Shown: positions 1 to 9,174, numbered from the stretch's first letter. The stretch is 64,000 bases of DNA from Bacteroidetes bacterium ADurb.Bin008 (GCA_002071445.1 MWFE01000067.1:61691-125690), one strand, 5' to 3'. Notes: generated by a model from the sequence alone, not told the origin. Made by a program: numbers and translations.

Positions 1-887
1 ATGGAAACAGTTCCCAGGGCACAATGGACATGCACAAATGAACTGCCATCGGTGTAAATGGATCCGGGAAGGCAGTTGCCCTTGAAAGTGCTTACAAAAG
101 TGCTTTTCAACAATCTCACCGTCATAGTTTGCCCTTTCCCGTCGGTGAGCTCCGACCAGGCCCCCGGGCTGGGGCTCAATCCCCTAATAAAATTATGCAC
201 CTGAACAGCGGGGAAATTCCAATTTACCCTGCACCTTTCCTTGACCAGTTTGGGTGCCGGTTTCAACTGGTCGGCACGAATGCCTACGGTGGCCTGATCA
301 ATGGGTTTATATTGCCCGGAGGCAAGCAGTTCAATGGTGTTCAATACCAAATTGGCACCCGGTGCCAGCATCCTGTCATGAAGTTGCCCTGCAGTTTCGT
401 TTTGGCCAATTTCAATCTCCTCCCTAAGGAGTATTTTTCCAGTATCAATCTTGCTATCAAGCAGAAAAGTTGTCAAGCCCGTCTTACTCTCGCCATTGAT
501 AATCGCCCAGTTAATGGGAGCTGCTCCCCTGTACTGCGGCAGCAGCGAGGCATGCAGGTTGAAAGTCCCCAATCGGGGGATACCCCATACCACTTCGGGC
601 AACATTCTAAATGCCACCACTACCATGATATCGGGTTTGAGGGAGGTTAAGCGTTCAACAAATTCACTGTTTCTCAACTTCTCGGGCTGCAACACCTCAA
701 TGTGATGATCGAGTGCAAAGGTTTTAACCGGCGATTGTGAAACCTTTTGCCCCCTGCCGGCAGGCCTATCGGGAGTAGTTACCACCGCCGGTACAGGGTA
801 GCCCGCATGGAGAATTGCCTTCAAAGGCTCCACGGCAAAATCTGGAGTTCCCAGAAAAACAATCTTGATATGGTTACTATGGGACAT
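1..887 (-). CDS. fmt: methionyl-tRNA formyltransferase, 3' end cut by window edge
   Basis: Transfers the formyl group of 10-formyl-THF to initiator Met-tRNA in the cytoplasm. My own translation from the ATG at 887-885 begins MSHSNHIKIVFLGTPDFAVE. It carries the family signature NLHASLLPQYRGAAPINWAI with the catalytic Asn and His, followed by TGLTTFLLDSKIDTGKILL with the conserved Asp-Thr-Gly. A C-terminal OB-like domain follows. About 295 residues are present out of the usual 305-320, so only the last few are missing beyond base 1. That is a window edge effect, not a pseudogene. No strong Shine-Dalgarno precedes the start. A perfect dyad lies 18 bases upstream. Confidence 0.95.
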   Translation of the reverse strand, partial: MSHSNHIKIVFLGTPDFAVEPLKAILHAGYPVPAVVTTPDRPAGRGQKVSQSPVKTFALDHHIEVLQPEKLRNSEFVERLTSLKPDIMVVVAFRMLPEVVWGIPRLGTFNLHASLLPQYRGAAPINWAIINGESKTGLTTFLLDSKIDTGKILLREEIEIGQNETAGQLHDRMLAPGANLVLNTIELLASGQYKPIDQATVGIRADQLKPAPKLVKERCRVNWNFPAVQVHNFIRGLSPSPGAWSELTDGKGQTMTVRLLKSTFVSTFKGNCLPGSIYTDGSSFVHVHCALGTVS

Positions 888-904
888 GGTGATATTTAGA
901 GACT

Positions 905-921
905 TATTTAACTGTTAAATA
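905..921. promoter_or_regulatory. 17-base perfect dyad upstream of fmt
   Basis: TATTTAAC, one T, then GTTAAATA form a perfect inverted repeat 18 bases before the fmt start codon. Its size and place suit an operator or a mRNA 5' hairpin, but no clear TAnnTTTG element is visible beside it. The role is inferred. Confidence 0.35.
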
Positions 922-1025
922 GTGTTTTCGCGGTGTGGTTAGTTGCCGATTACAGAGCACTTTCGTATCAAGGTACAACTTTAATTGATAGGGGCTGTGT
1001 TGTTAGAATATGCACTGCAATGGTA

Positions 1026-2834
1026 TCATAATGAGTAATAATAGTTTTTAATTTTTTTCGCCATAAGTTTACGGCGTTCCAAAAGAAAATCCTCGTAATG
1101 TGATGCATCCATATTCACGATGTTTTCAGGAATACAGTTTATACTCAAGTTTTCCTTTAACAATGATAGTTCTGAAATATTACCAAATTTCATTTCCTTC
1201 GAATCACATTGCTCAAAGACTGTTTTGAAATAGTCATTTGGAGCTTTATCTCCGATTGAAATATTCGTTTGAGTGTCAAGATAAGTATAATTGGCTATTT
1301 GATTATATTTTGATTTATCGGTTATTCCATTTTTCTGCAAGTACCCTTTCGGGAAAATATGATGTATATCGCCCATAATTGAAATTAAATCTCGGACTTT
1401 CGTGCCATTCATTAAAAGTGAATTATCACTGTTATGTACTTGTGCAGCTAGAAACACATTGAAAAAAGGGCTATTAATTGCCGAAGTTTCTAAGTCTTGA
1501 ACTAATCCAACTTTCCAAAAACTATCAGATAAATTGGCTTCCTCTACCTCTTTGAAATAATCAATAAATCCTTTTTCAGAAATCCTACGAATATCCAAAT
1601 CCATTACAGTTTCGGGTGAAGTGATATATCGACTTGTCAAGGTTGATAATACATACCATTTTGAAACATAATGTTTTATTTGAGTCTTGTCAATTTGATT
1701 ACTTGAATTAAGTATTAGATAAAGGGTATATGCAAAATCCAGTGTCATTTGTGAGTTTGTCAATCTGCTTGAGATAAATCCTGCTGATTTTATTGCAAGA
1801 ATGAAGTTTGTAAATGCAAACTCATTCATAAAATCAATTACACCTTCAGTTAGTTTTCCAAATGAAGCTTCTGCAATTTCTTCTTTATAGTCTCGCGTTT
1901 CAAAGTCACGACCTCCTAATAAGCTTACCAAGTCTTTCATTTTTCCGCGACTGAATTTGTACATAAAAGCAACACGTAAAATATCACCATAATTTGGATC
2001 ATAAATTTCTTCTCTATCGTCTTTTAGCCATTTAATTTTAGGAGCAAATTTTGATTCCATGAACTCCTTATCTTTGGACATTTCATGATACCAGTCTGGT
2101 TGTACTGCCAAATGAGAAAAATAGTCTATTGCTTTGCGAAGCTCATTGCCACCATATTTTACATTTGCTGCAATTTTTGACATAGCAAAATCAGATTGAT
2201 TCAGTTTCGCTCCTTGACTATTTATTCTGATAAATATTTCAGTTACTTCATCAATTGTCAGTTCCTTATCCAGTGTAATAACTCCAATTTGGCGGTTTTT
2301 TATTCCTATTAAATTGTCTAAAATATCATGTAGTTTGTCAGAATCCATTTCAGGATTTAATTCACAATATTTCGCAACAAAACTACCACGTTTAAAATCC
2401 GATTTGAAAACATCGGCAATGTCAGCAATCCACTTTTTATCTTTTAATATGGCATTATCTTGAACTTTAAAAATTTCTTCTTCATCAATTGCTAAGGGAT
2501 TAAATGAGATTTTAATTCTTTTCTTTTCGAAATCAGAGTTAATCACTTCTATTCCCATAATGGCTGTCATTAGTGCTGTTACACGTTGCTGGCCATCAAT
2601 CATTATCTTTTTCCCCTCCGACAATGTTCCATCTTTTAATTTCATATTTGGACTTTGGGAAATTATCAAATACCCAGTTGGGTAGCCCGTATATAGCGAA
2701 TCTATCAAATCACGAACTTGTTTTGGTTTCCAAACAAAAGGCCTTTGAATTTCAGGTATAGCGATTTCTTCTGATTTTATAAAATTTAAAATCTGTTCGA
2801 TTGCAATATTTGAAGCATTATATTTTTCTGCCAT
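1026..2834 (-). CDS. DUF262 (GmrS-like) protein with C-terminal HNH/DUF1524-like region
   Basis: A 602-residue protein. The N-terminal DUF262 (ParB/sulfiredoxin-like) domain covers about residues 10-220, with PEIQRPFVW near 27, the nucleotide-handling motif IDGQQR at 79-84 and FIRINSQGAKLNQSDF at 201-216. The C-terminus has HHIFPKGYL at 491-499 and a following conserved Asn (QIANYTYLD), resembling the His-Asn core of DUF1524/HNH nucleases. This order matches single-chain GmrSD-type modification-dependent restriction enzymes and relatives, so a role in defence against modified phage DNA is inferred. The gene is visibly more AT-rich than fmt and ribBA on either side and has no partner genes, which suggests acquisition by transfer. 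Cleavage activity is not demonstrated. Confidence 0.8.
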   Translation of the reverse strand: MAEKYNASNIAIEQILNFIKSEEIAIPEIQRPFVWKPKQVRDLIDSLYTGYPTGYLIISQSPNMKLKDGTLSEGKKIMIDGQQRVTALMTAIMGIEVINSDFEKKRIKISFNPLAIDEEEIFKVQDNAILKDKKWIADIADVFKSDFKRGSFVAKYCELNPEMDSDKLHDILDNLIGIKNRQIGVITLDKELTIDEVTEIFIRINSQGAKLNQSDFAMSKIAANVKYGGNELRKAIDYFSHLAVQPDWYHEMSKDKEFMESKFAPKIKWLKDDREEIYDPNYGDILRVAFMYKFSRGKMKDLVSLLGGRDFETRDYKEEIAEASFGKLTEGVIDFMNEFAFTNFILAIKSAGFISSRLTNSQMTLDFAYTLYLILNSSNQIDKTQIKHYVSKWYVLSTLTSRYITSPETVMDLDIRRISEKGFIDYFKEVEEANLSDSFWKVGLVQDLETSAINSPFFNVFLAAQVHNSDNSLLMNGTKVRDLISIMGDIHHIFPKGYLQKNGITDKSKYNQIANYTYLDTQTNISIGDKAPNDYFKTVFEQCDSKEMKFGNISELSLLKENLSINCIPENIVNMDASHYEDFLLERRKLMAKKIKNYYYSL

Positions 2835-2914
2835 AATCTGTATATTATTTCATGTTACGTCATTTTTTAAGCTGTCCTCTAATTTTGGCATACTCTCGTA
2901 CGCAACCCCATGGG

Positions 2915-4177
2915 CTATTTCTGGCTTTCGGTTTCTTCCGAGGGTGGTACCATCTTCAGGATATGCCCCATCTTGTCGCGCTTCGTACGCATGTATCTCT
3001 CGTTGTACGGTGTAGGCGATACTTCCAGTGGAACATTTTCAACCACTTCCAGCCCATAACCCTCCAGCCCTTTTCGTTTCACCGGATTGTTGGTCATCAG
3101 CCTCATTTTTGTAACACCCAATTGCCGCAGAATGCTTGCTCCTACGCCATAATCGCGCTCGTCGGGCTGAAATCCCAGTTCAACATTGGCCTCAACGGTA
3201 TCGAGCCCCTCCTCCTGCAGCTTGTATGCATGTATCTTATTGAATAACCCTATTCCCCTACCCTCCTGATTCATATATACGATTACACCTTTCCCTTCCT
3301 CCTCAATCATCTCCATGGCACGATGAAGCTGAGGGCCGCAATCGCACCGTTGCGAATGGAAAATATCGCCGGTAACGCAAGAGGAATGAACTCTGACCAG
3401 AATAGGCTCATCGGGTTCCCATGTGCCCTTTATCAGTGCAATATGCTCAACGTTCTGCGACTTCTGCCGGAAGACGATGAGGTCGAAATTCCCAAATGCC
3501 GTAGGCAGATGAACCCTAACTCCCGTTTCGATAAGCGTCTCGAACTTCAGCCGATAGGCGATAAGATCCTGAATGCTGATTATTTTAAGGTTAAACTTTT
3601 CGGCTATTACCAACAGCTCGGGTAATCGGGCCATGGTTCCGTCATCGTTCATAATCTCCACCAAAGCCCCCCCGGGTTTAAGGCCTGCCAACCGGGTGAG
3701 GTCAACCACTGCCTCGGTATGCCCTGCCCTACGCAGCACCCCTTTTTCCTTGGCTTTCAAAGGAAAGATATGGCCGGGTCGGGCAAAATCTTCGGGTCGG
3801 ATTTTGGGATCAACCAGAGCCTTAATGGTTTTTGCCCTGTCGGATGCCGATATACCAGTGGTGCAGCCATAACCGATAAGGTCAACGGAAACGGTAAAAG
3901 CAGTTTGATGCAATGCCGTGTTGTTGCCCACCATCATCTTCAAATCCAGCTCATCGCACCGATCTTCGGGAATGGGCGCACATATCAGCCCCCGCCCATG
4001 CTTTGCCATGAAATTGACAATCTCGGGGGTGATGAGCTCAGCGGCGGCAATAAAATCACCCTCGTTCTCCCTGTCCTCATCGTCCACCACTATGATAACC
4101 TTGCCATCCTTGATATCCTGAATGGCCTCCTCAATGGTATTTAACCTACTGATTTCTTTGGGTTGGTTGCCAGACAT
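2915..4177 (-). CDS. ribBA: bifunctional DHBP synthase / GTP cyclohydrolase II
   Basis: Supplies both precursors of riboflavin: 3,4-dihydroxy-2-butanone 4-phosphate from ribulose 5-phosphate, and the pyrimidine from GTP. The RibB domain (about 10-205) shows the acidic loop [10 protein letters not shown] at 32-41 and [16 protein letters not shown] at 150-165. The RibA domain (about 210-400) has the zinc cysteines C267, C278 and C280 and [10 protein letters not shown] from 305. Length 420 is normal. The ATG at 4177 is preceded by AAAAGGAG about eight bases upstream, one of few clear Shine-Dalgarno sites here, so the start is firm although it lies 32 bases inside the upstream glycosyltransferase. 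No FMN riboswitch can exist in that short overlap. Confidence 0.96.
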   Translation of the reverse strand: MSGNQPKEISRLNTIEEAIQDIKDGKVIIVVDDEDRENEGDFIAAAELITPEIVNFMAKHGRGLICAPIPEDRCDELDLKMMVGNNTALHQTAFTVSVDLIGYGCTTGISASDRAKTIKALVDPKIRPEDFARPGHIFPLKAKEKGVLRRAGHTEAVVDLTRLAGLKPGGALVEIMNDDGTMARLPELLVIAEKFNLKIISIQDLIAYRLKFETLIETGVRVHLPTAFGNFDLIVFRQKSQNVEHIALIKGTWEPDEPILVRVHSSCVTGDIFHSQRCDCGPQLHRAMEMIEEEGKGVIVYMNQEGRGIGLFNKIHAYKLQEEGLDTVEANVELGFQPDERDYGVGASILRQLGVTKMRLMTNNPVKRKGLEGYGLEVVENVPLEVSPTPYNERYMRTKRDKMGHILKMVPPSEETESQK

Positions 4178-5309
4178 TACTACTAACTCCTTTTAAAAAT
4201 TTTATGAGCCCGTGCAAAAGGGCAATGTTCATGCTAAAAAAGTGCGTTGCAAAGCGCAAAACTAATGAATGGATATTGATTAATCTAAGCAAAAAGTCAA
4301 CTAAGGGCAGCAAATATAGGAACAGCTGAACTGCCAGCAGTACCAAATAAAAATGGCTGTGAAAAGACAGTATGGCGCTGGCTATCAAGGCCATCAGCAG
4401 AAAGAAAGGGCCAAACCAGCGTAAAACCTTGTGCGATAGAAAAGCAAAAGCCGGTCCCTTGTACGGAGGCCAAAGCATACCATAGAATTCCGTGAGGTTC
4501 TGAAAATTGCCTATGGAAATTCTTACCTTCCGCCTGTACTCCTCAATCAGCTTATTGGAAACATCCTCGTACACTACTGCCTCCAACGAATTGATGGTTT
4601 TCTTCCCCTGTTGTATAACCTTCATGTTGATGAAGAAATCGTCCATGAAAAAATTCTTGGGCACCTTGCAGTAGCTGTCTTTTCGTATGGCAAAACACCC
4701 CCCAAAAGGGCCCATCATGGCACCCCAAACCAGCCCTTCGCGATACTTGATCATAACTTCGCGCGAGATGTATGCACTTTCCTGAGCGGAAATACCCTCC
4801 CTCTTGATGCCCGTATTCATCATTCTGCTATCCACCAGGCCAATCACAGGATCCTTGAAATATTTCACCATGTCGAATATGGTTGTTGGTGTGAGCATCA
4901 CGTTGGCATCGGTTGAAATAATAATTTCGCCCCTGGCCATATCGAGCAATTGATTCATAATGTTGGCCTTGCCCTGTCTCTGCATAAATTCCATAAAGGT
5001 AACTGCTCCGTACTCCTCTTTCTTTTGGGTTATAATGGCATTAGTGCCATCAGTTGAACAATCGGAACCCACAAGCAGTTCAATCTTCGTGGCCGGATAG
5101 CCTGTTTTGAAAATGCTGTCAATCTTCTGCCCGATTACCATCTCCTCGTTGTGGGCAGCCATGATTACCGAAACAAAAGGCAACTCATCCTCAAGGGTAA
5201 ACGCTGTGCTACGGGGCTTGCTATTTATGGTTAAAAGCCATAGGATAAATGGGTATAGAATATAGGTATGGAAAAGCAAAAGCGAAGCTATCCAGAAAAT
5301 TACAATCAC
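4146..5309 (-). CDS. family 2 glycosyltransferase, membrane-anchored
   Basis: A 387-residue inverting GT-A transferase. There is one N-terminal membrane segment (about 2-28), the catalytic domain from about 45 to 280 with [11 protein letters not shown], the UDP-sugar-binding stretch DCSTDGT and the DxD equivalent STDANV, and a late acidic motif [12 protein letters not shown]. About three C-terminal membrane segments (310-375) follow. The layout resembles processive or polysaccharide-assembling GT2 enzymes, and the active site should face the cytoplasm. It starts with GTG, and its end overlaps the start of ribBA by 32 bases. The sugar and acceptor cannot be told from sequence. Confidence 0.88.
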   Translation of the reverse strand: MIVIFWIASLLLFHTYILYPFILWLLTINSKPRSTAFTLEDELPFVSVIMAAHNEEMVIGQKIDSIFKTGYPATKIELLVGSDCSTDGTNAIITQKKEEYGAVTFMEFMQRQGKANIMNQLLDMARGEIIISTDANVMLTPTTIFDMVKYFKDPVIGLVDSRMMNTGIKREGISAQESAYISREVMIKYREGLVWGAMMGPFGGCFAIRKDSYCKVPKNFFMDDFFINMKVIQQGKKTINSLEAVVYEDVSNKLIEEYRRKVRISIGNFQNLTEFYGMLWPPYKGPAFAFLSHKVLRWFGPFFLLMALIASAILSFHSHFYLVLLAVQLFLYLLPLVDFLLRLINIHSLVLRFATHFFSMNIALLHGLIKFLKGVSSNVWQPTQRNQ

Positions 5310-5334
5310 GATATTCTACCTTTTATTGACTTTG

Positions 5335-5342
5335 CAAAAGTA
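5335..5342 (-). promoter_or_regulatory. -7 element TACTTTTG upstream of the GT2 gene
   Basis: On the minus strand TACTTTTG matches the Bacteroidota -7 consensus TAnnTTTG, 25 bases before the GTG start. No clear TTTG lies 19 bases further upstream, so this is a half-matched promoter. Confidence 0.4.
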
Positions 5343-5454
5343 GCAAAAAAGAAATGCCTTTCGATGGTTAAATTCAGCAATATGGGCTTTCAATTGGAAA
5401 CGGGGCATCTCTTGACAGCACTCCCCTGTTCGTGGCAGTCTCCTTTGAGTGGCA

Positions 5455-6663
5455 TTACAACATTTCGCTGTAGAAATCGAGCAGCGCTTTGGTAATCCTG
5501 TTATTGTCCAGTTTTATCCTGGCGAAAAGCTTAGCATTTTCACCCATCTTTTCCAGTTTCCTCCTATCGTTCAGCAGATTAATGATTTGATAAGCAAAAC
5601 TGATGGGCTCATCGGCTATGGCAATTTGCGTTTCGGGATCAGCTTCAATCCCTTCAGCGCCAATGTTAGTGCTCACCACCGCCTTTCCCAAAGCCATGCC
5701 TTCAACTATTTTTATTCGCATTCCGCTTCCGGTGAGCAAGGGAACAATCATCAATGCTTTTGTTCGCATAAATTCTCTGGCATCCTCAACCTCTCCGCAG
5801 TAAACTACCCCCTCATAGGAACCAATCTTCTGCACGAAATCGTCGGGAGCACCTCTACCCGCCACATAAAACTTGACATCCGGCAACTCGCTACGAACAA
5901 GCGACCAGCAATTGTCTAAAAACCACAAAATCCCCTCGCGATTTGGATGCCAATCGAGCCCTCCAAGGTGGAATATCGACGGAAATTCAACGGTTACCTC
6001 CCGTTCCCCCTCAATTTCGTCAAAATTGTATCCGGTGGGAACCACCATGCTCACACCCTTAAAGCCAAGATTGGTAAGGCCCTGTTCATCCTTCTCGGAT
6101 ATGGGGACGAGGATATCCACCAGACCCAATGCCTTACGTTCCATTTTCTTGATGCGCTTGGCCAGATGATCAGTGTAAAACCTATTCAACTTCTTAACCT
6201 CGTTCGATGCACGTCTTTGCCAAATTTCATGCTCCACATTGTGGGCACGTAGGGCTATGGGGCAGCTGGTTTCCGATCTGATGATTTTTATGTAGGGGAT
6301 CAGGTAAAGACCCTCCAATTGAACAAGGTCATAAGTATTGGATTGGAGAAGTTGGGATAACCGATTTGCAAATTCCTTACTTTCAAACCGTACAGCATTG
6401 TATGGTTTTGAGGAAAACAAGAAGTTGAGCAGTGCCTTGAAAGGCGATATTTTTGTATCAACGTAAACGGTTTCAACGGAAAATTTTTCGGTAACGCAAT
6501 CCGGTATATCCTTGGCCAAAGTTCTATGTTTAGGGGTAGCCATTGCCAATAAGGTAATGTTTGCGCCGGCATTGCTCAATCCGGTACACATACTTAGCGT
6601 GGCAAAAGCCCCGCCATCATTGGGCGGATATGGAACCTTATTGGCTAAAACAAGGATATTCAT
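5455..6663 (-). CDS. family 4 (GT-B) glycosyltransferase
   Basis: A 402-residue retaining transferase of the GT1/GT4 clan. The N-terminal Rossmann half begins MNILVLANKVPYPPNDGGAF, with the Gly-Gly acceptor loop. The C-terminal half has IFHLGGLDWHPNREGILWF, then VPLLTGSGMRIKIVEGMALG, which holds the E-x7-E-type nucleotide-sugar site, and VSTNIGAEGIE. No membrane segment is visible. It sits between the LptF/G-type permease and the GT2 gene, all on the minus strand, so a joint role in surface polysaccharide or LPS sugar addition is plausible. Donor and acceptor are unknown. The gap to the next gene downstream is 145 bases and each gene has its own candidate -7 element. Confidence 0.9.
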   Translation of the reverse strand: MNILVLANKVPYPPNDGGAFATLSMCTGLSNAGANITLLAMATPKHRTLAKDIPDCVTEKFSVETVYVDTKISPFKALLNFLFSSKPYNAVRFESKEFANRLSQLLQSNTYDLVQLEGLYLIPYIKIIRSETSCPIALRAHNVEHEIWQRRASNEVKKLNRFYTDHLAKRIKKMERKALGLVDILVPISEKDEQGLTNLGFKGVSMVVPTGYNFDEIEGEREVTVEFPSIFHLGGLDWHPNREGILWFLDNCWSLVRSELPDVKFYVAGRGAPDDFVQKIGSYEGVVYCGEVEDAREFMRTKALMIVPLLTGSGMRIKIVEGMALGKAVVSTNIGAEGIEADPETQIAIADEPISFAYQIINLLNDRRKLEKMGENAKLFARIKLDNNRITKALLDFYSEML

Positions 6664-6694
6664 ACCTAAACCAGTAAAGCCTAAATAGATTCCC

Positions 6695-6702
6695 CAAATA
6701 TA
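6695..6702 (-). promoter_or_regulatory. -7 element TATATTTG upstream of the GT4 gene
   Basis: TATATTTG on the minus strand fits TAnnTTTG, 31 bases before the ATG. A CTTG lies about 24 bases further upstream, which is longer than ideal. Confidence 0.4.
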
Positions 6703-6725
6703 ATAATTTTTATGATATCAGTAAA

Positions 6726-8213
6726 TCAAGGGGTTCTATTTGTCTTTGGAGTTTTTTTGGTAAAATACTTCGCTATTCGGGTTATGCCAAGTACTTTTTT
6801 GGCAGCCTCCACGTAGAAATCGGCATTCATTATTACCGAATCTCTTGTTGCTTTATAGGAGAGGAAAACGCCCAGAGGCAACAGTATGAACGACGAAACC
6901 CACATTCCCATGGCAGGCGACCAGATTAATTCGCGAACGAATTTTTCGCCGGTAAGCGATATTACGTAATACACCACAAAGAAGAGAACCGAAACCACAA
7001 CGGGCATACCAAGCCCTCCCTTGCGGATAATCGCACCCAACGGCGCACCAATAAAAAAGAATACAAGGCATGCAAACGAAAGTGAGAATTTGCGATGAGT
7101 TTCAATACGGTAACGTGCCAAAAATTTCCCTCGGCTTTGCAACTCGCTGCTGGTCGATGTCACCTGATTTTTCGCATGGCGGGCATTGGCCAGGGCTCTG
7201 CTGGCAATGCTATGCCTGTTCTGAATGGGCAGCGAATTAAAAAGGGAATCAAAGTTCAGAGTGTAGGCAATCTTGTGCATGGTGTCAATCGCAACTCCGT
7301 ATGGGGAGGCAATAAGAGTTGTCGTTTTTAGGCTCTGCTCAAACCCTTCTCTTCTCATGGAAATCTCCCGGTGTATGGAATCGCTAACCTGCTGCAACTG
7401 CTGAAGGTTGAGTGCCCGGTAGCTGCCTTTAAACAATTCCTCGCTGGTACGCTGCAATTCAAAACCCTCCAGTTCGAGAAGTATGGTTTGCTCGTCAAAT
7501 GTGTTACGGCGAGCAGGGAATTTTTGTGATTTTGTGCGTCGCAGCTGCCTGCTTTCCAACATCTCTTCGTAGGTGGAGCCATGAAACAGGTTGACCACCA
7601 TATACTTCTCATCGTTGGTTACGTACATGTACCCCGAATCGGCAAGGGTAACCACAAGATTTCCCTCCTTGGAGCGATGATCGTAAATGAGTATGTTATG
7701 CATCAGGCCGCTACGGGGATCTTTCCTATCCACTTTTATCACGTAGCCTTCAATATCGTAGTTAAATACTCCGGGTTTTATCTGCAGTTCAGGCCTTTGC
7801 TGTTTTAAATCCCAGAACAAGGTTGATATTTTCAGGTTTGTATATGGCAGTACCCTGTCGGAAAAGAAGAAGGCCCCAATGGAAATTACCAGGGTGAGGT
7901 ACACAATGGGTCTCATGATCCGGGGCAGAGAAATACCAGCCGATTTCATGGCAAGCAACTCGTTGTTCTCGCCCATTCCTCCCATAGTCATCAACGAGGC
8001 CAGGAGGGTTGACAGTGGCAGAGCCATGGGAACTAATCCGGCAGAGGCATACAGTAAAAGCTCTGCAATCACATCTGCGCTTAAACCCTTTCCCACCAGA
8101 TCGTCAATGTATTTCCACAGGAACTGCATCAGCAGAATAAACATGACGATGAAGAAGGTAAGGAGCAATGGCCCCAGGTATGTCTTTAAAACCAATCGGT
8201 GTAAGCGCTTCAT
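6726..8213 (-). CDS. LptF/LptG (YjgP/YjgQ) family LPS export permease
   Basis: A 495-residue inner-membrane permease of the type that works with LptB ATPase to move lipopolysaccharide out of the inner membrane. Three N-terminal membrane segments (about 10-32, 52-78, 98-120) contain the conserved stretch NELLAMKSAGISLPRIMRPI, the coupling helix that touches LptB. A large periplasmic beta-jellyroll region (about 130-370) is followed by three C-terminal segments (about 375-480). Both LptF and LptG share this plan. One copy is seen here, so which of the two it is cannot be decided. In this phylum the two genes are often apart. The ATG start is clear. Confidence 0.92.
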   Translation of the reverse strand: MKRLHRLVLKTYLGPLLLTFFIVMFILLMQFLWKYIDDLVGKGLSADVIAELLLYASAGLVPMALPLSTLLASLMTMGGMGENNELLAMKSAGISLPRIMRPIVYLTLVISIGAFFFSDRVLPYTNLKISTLFWDLKQQRPELQIKPGVFNYDIEGYVIKVDRKDPRSGLMHNILIYDHRSKEGNLVVTLADSGYMYVTNDEKYMVVNLFHGSTYEEMLESRQLRRTKSQKFPARRNTFDEQTILLELEGFELQRTSEELFKGSYRALNLQQLQQVSDSIHREISMRREGFEQSLKTTTLIASPYGVAIDTMHKIAYTLNFDSLFNSLPIQNRHSIASRALANARHAKNQVTSTSSELQSRGKFLARYRIETHRKFSLSFACLVFFFIGAPLGAIIRKGGLGMPVVVSVLFFVVYYVISLTGEKFVRELIWSPAMGMWVSSFILLPLGVFLSYKATRDSVIMNADFYVEAAKKVLGITRIAKYFTKKTPKTNRTP

Positions 8214-8234
8214 TGATCAGCAATATCCATTGGG

Positions 8235-8242
8235 CAAAAATA
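8235..8242 (-). promoter_or_regulatory. -7 element TATTTTTG upstream of the LptF/G-type gene
   Basis: TATTTTTG on the minus strand matches TAnnTTTG 21 bases before the ATG. A TTTG lies 22 bases further upstream (8265-8268), slightly longer than the usual 19. Confidence 0.5.
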
Positions 8243-8367
8243 GTGAAAAATAGGGGTGAAATACCAAATCATGGGCATGATAGTGAAATGGCATTATCCA
8301 ATAAACAAAGAATACCGCCATCAACACGCTGATAACGGTATAGCTCAACTTTCATTACCCTTTTTGT

Positions 8368-8390
8368 AAAAAAACGGTAATAAATACCGT
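8368..8390 (-). terminator. Rho-independent terminator of the START-like gene
   Basis: On the minus strand ACGGTA, loop TTTAT, TACCGT is followed by a run of T. It lies 12 bases beyond the stop codon of the START-like gene. Confidence 0.75.
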
Positions 8391-8401
8391 GAAAAGTACT
8401 A

Positions 8402-8806
8402 CTATACACCCAGTATCCTTCTGAGTTCCGACACCTGATGCTCCCAAAGCGAGGTAATATCATTGGCCTCGTCCTGGTTAGTATCGGGATCAAGCTGTTC
8501 GGTTACAAAAAGGGATAATCCTCCGGTGATTTCATCCGTTTCGATACGAAATTCGAAAAAGGAGTTCTGGTCCTCGGGGTTCCCATTTTCCAGCCATTTG
8601 TAACGTATAAACTTATTTTCCTTTTTGTTAACCACCTCGGCATAATGCTCAACCTTATCCCAAATAAAGGTAAATACACTGCCATTGAGATTAACATCGT
8701 CAGCAAACCACTCCGACAAACCCGAAGGCGTACTCAACCGATTAAAAAGAATACTTGGTGAAGTATTGAGAGAAAATTCAAGCTCTATTACAATGTTATT
8801 TTTCAC
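8402..8806 (-). CDS. START-like (SRPBCC/AHSA1-type) domain protein
   Basis: A 134-residue soluble protein with the short helix-grip layout of AHSA1-type START domains: an N-terminal strand (IVIELEFSLNTSP), the helix LFNRLSTPSGLSEWFADDV, then strands and a long C-terminal helix (ITSLWEHQVSELRRIL). Small proteins like this are common in Bacteroidota and bind hydrophobic ligands or partner proteins, but no specific function is assigned. The start is GTG at 8806. It has its own terminator, so it forms a single-gene unit between the permease and the tRNA. Confidence 0.75.
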   Translation of the reverse strand: MKNNIVIELEFSLNTSPSILFNRLSTPSGLSEWFADDVNLNGSVFTFIWDKVEHYAEVVNKKENKFIRYKWLENGNPEDQNSFFEFRIETDEITGGLSLFVTEQLDPDTNQDEANDITSLWEHQVSELRRILGV

Positions 8807-9007
8807 TGATTACAATAGTTTAATTATTGCTATCTCTTTCCTCACGTAAAAAATATTTATTTCCTTTTTGCCAATATAGTGAATTTTTTTAATCCCGTGG
8901 CAATGTTTTAGCTTTTTTTATTAACATCTTCAATATGTTGGAATAAAAACCCATATACCGGTTACCGTTACTGGAAAAATCAATAAACATATTTATCGGG
9001 ATAAACC

Positions 9008-9038
9008 TTTGTGAGAATAATTTTTTTTTATACTTTTG
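9008..9038 (+). promoter_or_regulatory. perfect Bacteroidota promoter for the tRNA(CAT) gene
   Basis: TTTG at 9008-9011, a spacer of exactly 19 bases, and TACTTTTG at 9031-9038 match the consensus TTTG-N19-TAnnTTTG. The tRNA begins 16 bases beyond the -7 element, leaving a short 5' leader. Confidence 0.9.
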
Positions 9039-9054
9039 CCCCCGCTATAAAAAT

Positions 9055-9128
9055 GGCGAGGTAGCTCAGCTGGTTAGAGCGCATGATTCATAATCATGAG
9101 GTCGGCGGTTCAAGCCCGCCTCTCGCTA
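9055..9128 (+). tRNA. tRNA with anticodon CAT (elongator Met, or Ile2 with lysidine)
   Basis: All arms fold: acceptor GGCGAGG with TCTCGCT, D-stem GCTC/GAGC, anticodon stem CATGA/TCATG with loop TTCATAA (anticodon at 9089-9091), T-stem GGCGG/CCGCC with TTCAAGC. Discriminator A73 is followed by a single C, so CCA is not encoded. The three G:C pairs and the unpaired 1:72 of an initiator tRNA are absent, so it is elongator Met or the AUA-reading Ile tRNA. Met is favoured. Confidence 0.95.
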
Positions 9129-9138
9129 CGGTAGCAAT

Positions 9139-9174
9139 AAACCACTTACAGCATATGCCGTGAGTGGTTTTTTT
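9139..9174 (+). terminator. terminator after tRNA(CAT), probably bidirectional
   Basis: AAACCACTTAC pairs with GTGAGTGGTTT (11 pairs, one G-T) around a 10-base loop and runs into a T tract on the plus strand. On the minus strand the same stem lies 48 bases beyond the TPR gene stop and can serve it too. Confidence 0.85.

Noticed and set aside
1..887. Apparent missing end of fmt as a pseudogene
   Set aside because: The frame is open to the window edge and nearly full length, so it is a boundary effect.
2915..4300. FMN riboswitch in front of ribBA
   Set aside because: The ribBA start lies inside the upstream gene, leaving no room for an aptamer leader, and no conserved RFN core is visible.
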